From: an uncultured Candidatus Saccharibacteria bacterium
GTDB lineage: Bacteria; Patescibacteriota; Saccharimonadia; Saccharimonadales; Saccharimonadaceae
Length of the DNA: 27,750 nt
NCBI GenBank assembly: GCA_938040655.1
Contig: CALHZK010000023.1
Location: 1 to 27,750 of the forward strand
Direction: 5' to 3'
Shown here: in pieces, positions 22,051 to 27,750 of the stretch
How the letters are laid out: each line of letters starts with the position of its first letter
Position numbering within the stretch: position 1 is the first letter of the stretch
Notes under the pieces: generated by a model
Told to the model about the DNA's origin: nothing
What the model saw: only the letters and a program-made list of their open reading frames with translations
Databases searched by the model: none
Translations under genes and position numbers: made by a program

Positions 22051-24810
22051 TGCTTCAGAGGTTGCCGGCGACTTTTTGCGCCGACGCCGACGCCGTTTTT
22101 TGCCGGTAGATGCGGGTGTGCTGGCCTGCGAGACTGGGTGGGTCGACAGGGTGGTGGATTGGCTGGTATTTCTGGTGTCTTGGTGGGTTTGGGGCTGCAG
22201 GTGAATGAATACTTCCCTGTCATCACCTGCGGTAGGCTGCGGTGTGGTAGTCACCGGTGCAGGCTGAGGTCTTTTGACGGGTGCTTTTTTGAGCGGTGTA
22301 GGTTGCGGTGTGGTGCGCGAGCTGGCTGAGCTGCGGGTCTTTGATGCCGTATTATTTGGCTGGGTTGATGGAGTTGGCGGCTGCGGTACTCGGTGTGGCT
22401 GGATGAGCCGGCTAATCTCTTGCTCAACATCTTCGCGGCTGCGCGCGTAGAGTCGACGGGAGTGCTCAATGATCCGGCTGGTGTTGTCGGCCTGAGCTGG
22501 CGGCAGCTCGAGGGTGCGGCCAGAAAAGGCTGGTGTTTTTTCGCCGCCGATCACCATGTTGATGACAAAGTTGCGATTATGCATCTGCAATAGATCAACT
22601 GCTTCAAAATTTGGCTCAAACTGTTTGGCGAGGATCGGTGCATCATCGGCAGACACGCGGAAAGAAATCATCGTGCCGACATTGCCAAATACCGCATCGC
22701 GCACAGTTTCGTTCATCTGCGAGATGTACTGGTTGGCGACGGTCAGGTTGAGGCCGTACTTGCGGGCCTCTGACAGAATCGTGGCAAATGAATCGGTGGC
22801 GAAGTTCTGGAATTCATCGACATAGAGGTAGAATGGCCGGCGGTCGCGAATATCAGGAATATCGCTGCGAGACATGGCTGCCAGCTGGATTTTAGTGACC
22901 AGAAAAGCGCCAAGGATGGCAGCGTTATCTTCGCCGATGAGACCCTTGGATAGATTGACGATGAGGATTTTGCCCTCATCCATGATTTGACGGATGTTGA
23001 AAGTCGATTTGGGCTGGCCGATGATATTGCGGATGATTGGATTGGCGGTAAAAGCGCCGACCTTGTTGAGCACCGGTGCGACCGCCTCGGCGACGAATTT
23101 ATCATTCCAGCTAGCAAATTCGACGTTCCAGAACTGCAAGACCACAGTGTCGCGGCAATAGCTCAGCGTCTCTTGGCGAAAGCGCTTGTCGGTCAACATA
23201 CGGGTGATATCGAGCATCGTCGTCTCTGGCCGGTCGAGGAGCGCCAGGATGGTGTAGCGCAAAATATATTCTAGTCGTGGCCCCCAGCTCTCGCCAAACA
23301 TCCGCTTCAACACACCGATCACTTCTGAGGAGATGTTGGTTTTTTGGTTGGGATTAGTGACCTCTAGCGGGTTAAAACCGAGCGGATAGGCGGTGTCGGC
23401 CGGGTTGAAATAGACGACATCATCGAGCCGGCTCCCCGGGATGAACTTCATATTATTGATAGCAAAGTCGCCGTGTGGATCGATAATAGCATAGCCTTGA
23501 GTGTGAAAAATATCGCTGAGGGCGAAGAGCTCAAGCAGGCCACTCTTCCCTGCACCGGTTTGACCGATAATGTAGACGTGGCGTGAGCGGTCGTAGCGCA
23601 GCATACCGAATTGGTGGTTGATGCCGCGGAAATTGGTCACGCCAAACGCAGAAATCTGGTCATCATTGGCATCGCTACCAGTCAAGATAGGTAGTTTCGA
23701 CGGTGGTTCGGCAGTCTTGGCACTGGCCCAGACAATATTTGGCGTTTCGACATTGGTATGCGGCAGGTGAAAAACTGAGGCCAGCTCTTCGATATTCAAG
23801 ACAAAACCATCATCGACAAATGAGCGCTTACGGTATTTATCAAGAAACTCTTTGCCAAAGACAGCCTTCATTGCCCGGAAGCCATTCAGGTTAGTGCTAT
23901 TGAATTGCTTGAATGTGCCGACCAGTGCCTGCATATGTAAGCGTGCATTGGCCTGACTTTCGCCCAGGTAAGCGAGGCGGATCTTCACCTCGTAGCCGAG
24001 TTTGGTCGCCTTCTTTTCAGCCTCGGCGATGCGGGTTTTATCACGCTCTGATAGCTCTGCTGACTTCGATCGTGTATCGCCCCCCTGCTCTGGCGGCCGC
24101 CACAACGCCTCGACGATATCTCCTGCCAGGCGCAACCCTTGATTTACTTCTGGCAGCAGCGAGGTGACGCGGCCGCTCTTGAGGTTGCGGATCCAGCGAT
24201 CGGCAGCTTGTTGCCAGGTATCAGGAATTGGCCGCACCAGCACCTGCACCCATAGCTCCTCGCCCGTGGCTTCTAGCTTGGCGAGTGTCCCAGTGATACC
24301 GGCGAGCGGGTCAACCTCAAAGGTCTGAAAGGTGCGGATTGGCAAGAATTCAGCCGATGTCAAGACAAGCTCGCTTGTGTAGATGATCGAGTGGTCACGC
24401 TCGTGGTCGGTATAATCTTCTGTGCTCGTGTGAATCTGGACAGTTGGATACTGGGCGTAGATCTGCCCCTCGACGAAGCTTTGCAGGCTCTTTGGTACCC
24501 AGACATAGAAGCGAATTTGGCCATTAACAGAGGCAATCTCGAAGCTCAGGTGTTCTTGGTGCCCGCCATTTGCCCGTAGCTCGCGCCGGTCGCGCAGAAT
24601 ACCATGAAGGCTCGCAAACAGTTGCTCGGCAGCTAATTCGCCCTTGTCGTTTGCCCTGGGAATTTCGAGTGTGAGCAAGACGCTCTCGGTCTGATTAACC
24701 TGGTCCATACTCTGGTAGTTACGCCAGGTCAAGTACGACAGAACCACTACCAACGGTACCCAGACGTACCACTGAAGCAACGTACCGATGATCCATGAAA
24801 TAACTTCCAT
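22039..24810 (-). CDS. TraG/VirD4-like (DUF87-type) membrane-anchored ATPase with basic tail
   Basis: A 923-aa protein. One N-terminal membrane segment (~5-29) is followed by a ~370-residue soluble region and a FtsK/VirB4/VirD4-type motor domain. Walker A is GQTGAGKS (416-423), with IIDPHGDF just after; Walker B is FYLYVDEFQNF (Asp665-Glu666), and the ANQYISQM sensor motif follows. The last ~150 residues are Pro/Thr/Ser/Gln-rich, evidently disordered, and end in a run of Arg/Lys (KKRRRRRRKK). Coupling proteins of type IV secretion carry DNA or protein through a membrane; proteins like this are widespread in CPR genomes, perhaps for DNA uptake or effector export. No other secretion gene is in the window. 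Function is inferred from the motor domain only. Confidence 0.88.
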   Translation of the reverse strand: MEVISWIIGTLLQWYVWVPLVVVLSYLTWRNYQSMDQVNQTESVLLTLEIPRANDKGELAAEQLFASLHGILRDRRELRANGGHQEHLSFEIASVNGQIRFYVWVPKSLQSFVEGQIYAQYPTVQIHTSTEDYTDHERDHSIIYTSELVLTSAEFLPIRTFQTFEVDPLAGITGTLAKLEATGEELWVQVLVRPIPDTWQQAADRWIRNLKSGRVTSLLPEVNQGLRLAGDIVEALWRPPEQGGDTRSKSAELSERDKTRIAEAEKKATKLGYEVKIRLAYLGESQANARLHMQALVGTFKQFNSTNLNGFRAMKAVFGKEFLDKYRKRSFVDDGFVLNIEELASVFHLPHTNVETPNIVWASAKTAEPPSKLPILTGSDANDDQISAFGVTNFRGINHQFGMLRYDRSRHVYIIGQTGAGKSGLLELFALSDIFHTQGYAIIDPHGDFAINNMKFIPGSRLDDVVYFNPADTAYPLGFNPLEVTNPNQKTNISSEVIGVLKRMFGESWGPRLEYILRYTILALLDRPETTMLDITRMLTDKRFRQETLSYCRDTVVLQFWNVEFASWNDKFVAEAVAPVLNKVGAFTANPIIRNIIGQPKSTFNIRQIMDEGKILIVNLSKGLIGEDNAAILGAFLVTKIQLAAMSRSDIPDIRDRRPFYLYVDEFQNFATDSFATILSEARKYGLNLTVANQYISQMNETVRDAVFGNVGTMISFRVSADDAPILAKQFEPNFEAVDLLQMHNRNFVINMVIGGEKTPAFSGRTLELPPAQADNTSRIIEHSRRLYARSREDVEQEISRLIQPHRVPQPPTPSTQPNNTASKTRSSASSRTTPQPTPLKKAPVKRPQPAPVTTTPQPTAGDDREVFIHLQPQTHQDTRNTSQSTTLSTHPVSQASTPASTGKKRRRRRRKKSPATSEALTK

Positions 24811-24819
24811 CTGCGGCTA

Positions 24820-24848
24820 ATTATCTCACCTCCGGATAAATTTTGCAA
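24820..24848 (-). promoter_or_regulatory. Promoter TTGCAA-17-GATAAT on the minus strand
   Basis: On the minus strand, -35 TTGCAA (24848-24843) and -10 GATAAT (24825-24820) are 17 bp apart, in the gap after the sigma-4/HARE gene. The expected start is about 3 nt before ATG 24810. A GGAGGTGA lies in the spacer but is upstream of the transcript. Confidence 0.6.
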
Positions 24849-24850
24849 GG

Positions 24851-25906
24851 TTAAGCTGTTTCGTCAAGTACGTACATCGCCTTGGCCGCTCGTTTGAACT
24901 GTGGCTTCGACTGCAGGTTGAGTAAAATTGTCGTCTCTTTGACCTGGCGGCTTTTCAGCACCCGGCGGACAATTTCATCGCGGTGCAAAGGCTCCTTTGA
25001 CTGCTTGAGAATCTCTGTAATAATGTCGGCGACGGTACCGCGGCTATACCCCCAGCTATCCAGTGCATAGATCCCCCGGCCGATCAAAATGAAGCGCTTG
25101 TCTTTGATCAACTCATTGTGGATCGCCTGAGTGGTGACATTTTTGCGGCGGAAGTCGCTTTCTCTGATTGACTTTGAAATCTCTGAGAAGTGCATCGGCT
25201 TGCCCTTGTCTTCTAGGATGACAAATATCTTGTCGCGGATATTCTTTGGATTGACGGTCGGCCATTTCATGAGGCCCCAGTTACCCTTGAGTTGTGCAAG
25301 TTTTTTGCTACTCGAGGCAAGTGCAGCGATATGAGAGGCGTGCTCGTAGTCAAGTTTTTTGTGCAAATCTTCAGCAGTCAGCGGTTGGCCATGCTTTTTG
25401 ATCGTCTTGACGATGTTTTCGATCTGCTTCTTGACTGACTTTTCGTCGCCCAGTGAGCTCATGGCAACTGACTGGTAATAATTGTCGTTCTCATTGACGG
25501 TAGTGATGTTCGGTGAAAGCTCGGCGATGAAGGCGACATGTGACCGCTCGGTCAGCTCGGTTTGACGCTTGAGAATATGCGTCGCCAAATCTTGAATCCG
25601 CCCGGCCCGGCCCATTTCAACCAGATGAGAAGTGATAATCTTCTCGGCGATGCTGACAGATGGCAGTTCGCCATCCGCAATCTTGAGGCGTAGCCGCACC
25701 AAAATTGCCTTTTCGAGCTGGCGGACTCGCTCACGGGTGATGCCGAGCATATCGCCAATTTGCTCGAGCGTCTCCTTGCGGTCGCGCAGGCCGAAGCGCC
25801 GACTGATGATCTCGCGCTCCCGGTCTTGGGTGATGCTTGTCAAAATATCTTCAACAGCCGTGCGTAATGCAGCTGCCGTTGCGTCGGTGTTTGGTTTATC
25901 ACTCAT
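24851..25906 (-). CDS. Sigma-70 region 4 protein with HARE-type winged helices
   Basis: A 351-aa protein. Residues ~19-73 (ILTSITQDREREIISRRFGL, ETLEQIGDMLGITRERVRQLEKAIL) are a complete sigma-70 region 4, the -35-binding helix-turn-helix, with the G-x-T-R-E-R-V-R-Q-x-E recognition helix. Regions 1-3 are absent, so it cannot be a normal sigma factor. Three later modules (HGQPLTAEDLHKKLDYE; GKPMHFSEISKSIRES; KEPLHRDEIVRRVLKSRQ) look like HARE/winged-helix repeats as in the RNA polymerase delta subunit. It may modulate RNA polymerase or bind promoters. ATG 25906 is used here; a GTG at 25936 has a TATAAC exactly 6 nt upstream and could be a leaderless start adding 10 residues. Confidence 0.82.
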   Translation of the reverse strand: MSDKPNTDATAAALRTAVEDILTSITQDREREIISRRFGLRDRKETLEQIGDMLGITRERVRQLEKAILVRLRLKIADGELPSVSIAEKIITSHLVEMGRAGRIQDLATHILKRQTELTERSHVAFIAELSPNITTVNENDNYYQSVAMSSLGDEKSVKKQIENIVKTIKKHGQPLTAEDLHKKLDYEHASHIAALASSSKKLAQLKGNWGLMKWPTVNPKNIRDKIFVILEDKGKPMHFSEISKSIRESDFRRKNVTTQAIHNELIKDKRFILIGRGIYALDSWGYSRGTVADIITEILKQSKEPLHRDEIVRRVLKSRQVKETTILLNLQSKPQFKRAAKAMYVLDETA

Positions 25907-25942
25907 GGTTTGTAAACGTGATCCTCTCTGCCTCACCTCAAG

Positions 25943-25948
25943 GTTATA
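25943..25948 (-). promoter_or_regulatory. Possible -10 box TATAAC for the sigma-4/HARE gene
   Basis: On the minus strand TATAAC ends 6 nt before the in-frame GTG at 25936, the same gap as at other leaderless genes in this window. No -35 is clear. Confidence 0.35.
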
Positions 25949-26115
25949 TTATGATAAAATGGCGTAATTATTTGTATTATATAACAAGCGAGTTTTTATG
26001 TCAATCTTATCGCTGTCCTGGCTGGATTATAGCATGACTTTTGCAATTTGAGCAATAGATGGTGTGGGGCTTTTTAAAATTTTAGTTTATGTGACAATTT
26101 TATCTCTGTTACACC

Positions 26116-26138
26116 TGTGGAAAAAGCTTAAGCTTTTT
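26116..26138 (-). terminator. Palindromic terminator after topA, with DnaA-box-like flank
   Basis: AAAAAGCTTAAGCTTTTT (26121-26138) is a perfect 18-bp palindrome about 40 nt past the topA stop. On the minus strand it folds as a stem with a terminal T-run, fitting termination of topA. TGTGGAAAA (26116-26124), the complement of TTTTCCACA, overlaps it, as at 11808-11837. Confidence 0.5.
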
Positions 26139-26176
26139 ATTAAGACGCTTACGTTTTCATGTATTTTTTGCACATT

Positions 26177-27750
26177 TTATGATGATTTTTTGGTAGTTTT
26201 GGTTCGCCGAGCTGTAGATGTCTGACGCCGGGTTGGTGAGTTTTTGCCGCGGCGTGCGCGAGTCTTGCGGGCTGGTGCTGCGGCGAGGAGCTCCTTGGCC
26301 TGCTGATGGCTGATCGATGCTGGGTCGGTTTGTGTATCGATTCGCACATTTTTGCTGCCGTCTGTGACATACGGGCCAAAGCGACCGTTGAGGATTTTGA
26401 TGCCGTCGCCAAAGTCAGCAATGTTCTTGGCGGCTTCTGCTGCTAATTTGGCAGCGTAAAGTTCACGGGCCTTCTCTAGTGTGATATGGTGTGGATCTTC
26501 GGGCTTGATAGAAACGAAGAGTTTGCCGACTTGGATGTACGGGCCAAAACGGCCGATGTTGGCCTTGATATCGTGCCCGTCCTCAGTTTGGCCAACGACG
26601 CGCGGTAGTTTAAACATTTCTAATGCTTGCTCCAAAGTGACCGTCTCAATTTTGGTGCCTTTCGGCAGTGGCGCAAAGCGCGGCTTTTCGTCGCTATCCG
26701 TGTGACCGAGCTGGAGCATCGGGCCAAAGCGGCCAAAGCGGGCCAGGATTGGTTTGCCCGATTTTGGATCGATGCCGACTTCACGGTTGGCACCAACTGT
26801 GCTGCGGTCAATATCGCCAGACTGCTCGATTAATTTATGAAACGGCCTGTAAAATCCGTGCAGCATGGCGCTTTTGGCGAGGTCGGCAGCAGCGATTTTG
26901 TCAAATTCAGTCTCGACATTGGCGGTAAAATCATAGTCAACGATTTGGGTGAAATGGTCGGTCAAAAAGTCAGCGATCAGTTCCCCGCTTGGTGTTGGGA
27001 TGAGCTTGCCGCGGGTGGATCCGGTTTTTTCTTGGACGACGCTGCGGCTGACTTCCTCGCCGTTGTAACTGAGGACGATGACATCGCGCGGCTGGCCTTC
27101 GCTGTCGCCTTTTTCGACGTAGCCGCGGGTCTGCACGGTGTCGATGATGGTGGCGTAGGTGCTTGGCCGGCCGATGCCGAGGTCTTCGAGTTTTTTGACC
27201 AGTGAACCTTCGGTGTAGCGGGCTGGTGGTCGAGCAAAAATCTGGCGGGCGGTGATGTCGTGGGTTTCGAGTGCATCGCCAGTGTGGAGCTTTGGCAAGA
27301 TTTCGTCTTTGCCGCCGCCGTAGACGCGTAAGAAGCCGTCAAAGGTGATGACTTCACCTTTGGCCTCAAAGTGTAAGTCTGCGGTAGCCGCCTCTCGGAC
27401 ATCGTCAGAAAATAATCCGGGACTCGGGACAACCCCAGATTTTTTCTGAGATGTCGCTCGAGGCTCCAGCTGATCGGTCGAGTTGGTGTCGCTCGTTTCA
27501 TCTCCTCCGACAGAGGCTGTGGAACGTTCGCGAAGAGCGGACGTTCCAGCCGAACGCTCACGAGCCATCTCCGGTGGAGATGCGAGTGAAGAGTGTACTC
27601 TGGAGGAGGATGGTGAAACGAGCGCTTTCTCAATAGAAATTACCACCGTGGTCTTCTCCAATTTCGCTGCTGACATTTGCGATGCCAGGGTGCGGCGGCG
27701 GATGAGGTCGTAGAGTTTTTGGTCGTATTCATTTGAGGTGACGGTTTCGC
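26177..27750 (-). CDS. topA: DNA topoisomerase I, C-terminal part (5' end outside window)
   Basis: Type IA topoisomerase relaxing negative supercoils; the frame is open to the window edge. Near the edge it reads QKLYDLIRRRTLASQM, followed by ITFDGFLRVYG, RYTEGSLVKKLEDLGIGRPSTYATIIDTVQTRGYV and TPSGELIADFL, all standard TopA. Three C-terminal repeats carry GRFGP (…RFGRFGPMLQ, IGRFGPYIQ, NGRFGPYVT). The end is a Lys/Arg-rich tail. Between KTTVVISIEK and FEAKGEVITFDGF, where other TopA proteins have a short loop, there is an ~85-residue Ser/Ala/Arg-rich insertion; most of it is a palindromic 135-bp DNA element. Catalytic Tyr lies outside the window. Confidence 0.95.
   Translation of the reverse strand, partial: ETVTSNEYDQKLYDLIRRRTLASQMSAAKLEKTTVVISIEKALVSPSSSRVHSSLASPPEMARERSAGTSALRERSTASVGGDETSDTNSTDQLEPRATSQKKSGVVPSPGLFSDDVREAATADLHFEAKGEVITFDGFLRVYGGGKDEILPKLHTGDALETHDITARQIFARPPARYTEGSLVKKLEDLGIGRPSTYATIIDTVQTRGYVEKGDSEGQPRDVIVLSYNGEEVSRSVVQEKTGSTRGKLIPTPSGELIADFLTDHFTQIVDYDFTANVETEFDKIAAADLAKSAMLHGFYRPFHKLIEQSGDIDRSTVGANREVGIDPKSGKPILARFGRFGPMLQLGHTDSDEKPRFAPLPKGTKIETVTLEQALEMFKLPRVVGQTEDGHDIKANIGRFGPYIQVGKLFVSIKPEDPHHITLEKARELYAAKLAAEAAKNIADFGDGIKILNGRFGPYVTDGSKNVRIDTQTDPASISHQQAKELLAAAPARKTRARRGKNSPTRRQTSTARRTKTTKKSS
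27490..27624. repeat. 135-bp palindromic element inserted in frame in topA
   Basis: Outer arms CGCTCGTTTCA (27490-27500) and TGAAACGAGCG (27614-27624) pair perfectly; CTCCTCC (27502-27508) and GGAGGAG (27602-27608) extend them. Inside are a 12-bp stem (27520-27531 with 27537-27548, loop GAAGA, one G-T pair) and the hairpin CATCTCC-GGT-GGAGATG (27566-27582). The unit is 45 codons long exactly and stays open in the topA frame. TGTCGCTCG is repeated at 27452-27460 and 27487-27495, across its left edge. Confidence 0.6.

Noticed and set aside
26977..27633. 218-codon minus-strand open frame
   Set aside because: It overlaps topA in another frame; TopA motifs prove the other frame, and its Ser/Pro/Ala-rich content is that of a shadow.
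1..27750. TGA recoding, as in some CPR lineages
   Set aside because: TGA ends several well-defined genes here, e.g. at 1878-1880, 7653-7655 and 19457-19459.
1..27750. CRISPR arrays, tRNA genes, transposase genes
   Set aside because: No regularly spaced repeats, cloverleaf with TTCGA-type arm, or transposase-like protein was seen on either strand.

Overview
The window looks like chromosomal DNA of a Candidate Phyla Radiation bacterium, most likely a Saccharibacteria (TM7) member. This is inferred from a stripped division/cell-wall cluster (no murC-F, ddl, ftsA or ftsZ in it), a TraG/VirD4-like ATPase with a long basic tail, a sigma-region-4 protein fused to HARE-type winged helices, and many promoters placed so close to start codons that the mRNAs would be leaderless. 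TGA is used as an ordinary stop. The DNA is of moderate, roughly balanced G+C, except for an AT-rich islet near 0.8-1.66 kb.

Layout. 1-791 (+): 3' end of glyS. 836-2263 (+): an accessory patch with a SAP/DUF6434-type protein, then an AbrB-type antitoxin and a Doc toxin. 2325-11768 (+): a run of mostly housekeeping and unknown genes: a four-segment membrane protein, an unknown 362-aa protein with an alpha/beta-hydrolase-like elbow, YvcK/CofD, a HAD-fold protein, a divergent RelA/SpoT-like protein, RNase HI, a KwaB-like (DUF4868) protein paired with a Pif1-type helicase, and a membrane protein. 11877-20376 (+): the dcw cluster mraZ - rsmH - ftsL-like - ftsI/PBP - mraY - ftsW - murG - ftsQ. Its start carries a promoter with two spaced TGGGT repeats, as expected for MraZ autoregulation. 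20377-21059: a gene-free stretch that folds like an RNase P RNA. 21060-27750 (-): an unknown 313-aa protein, the TraG/VirD4-like ATPase, the sigma-4/HARE protein and the 3' part of topA. The two halves of the window are transcribed toward each other and meet near 21 kb.

The dcw genes supply lipid I/II synthesis (MraY, MurG), septal polymerisation and cross-linking (FtsW, PBP) and their membrane partners (FtsL, FtsQ). The cytoplasmic Mur ligases must be encoded elsewhere.

The most unusual signals are non-coding. (1) A 251-bp imperfect inverted repeat between mraZ and rsmH, with 26 of 30 terminal positions pairing. (2) A palindromic, exactly 135-bp in-frame element inside topA. (3) A micro-ORF with a perfect Shine-Dalgarno followed by mutually exclusive RNA helices upstream of ftsL. 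(4) A fixed 6-nt gap between the -10 hexamer and the start codon at several genes. (5) The RNase P-like fold. All reading was by eye; no alignment, folding or database search was run.
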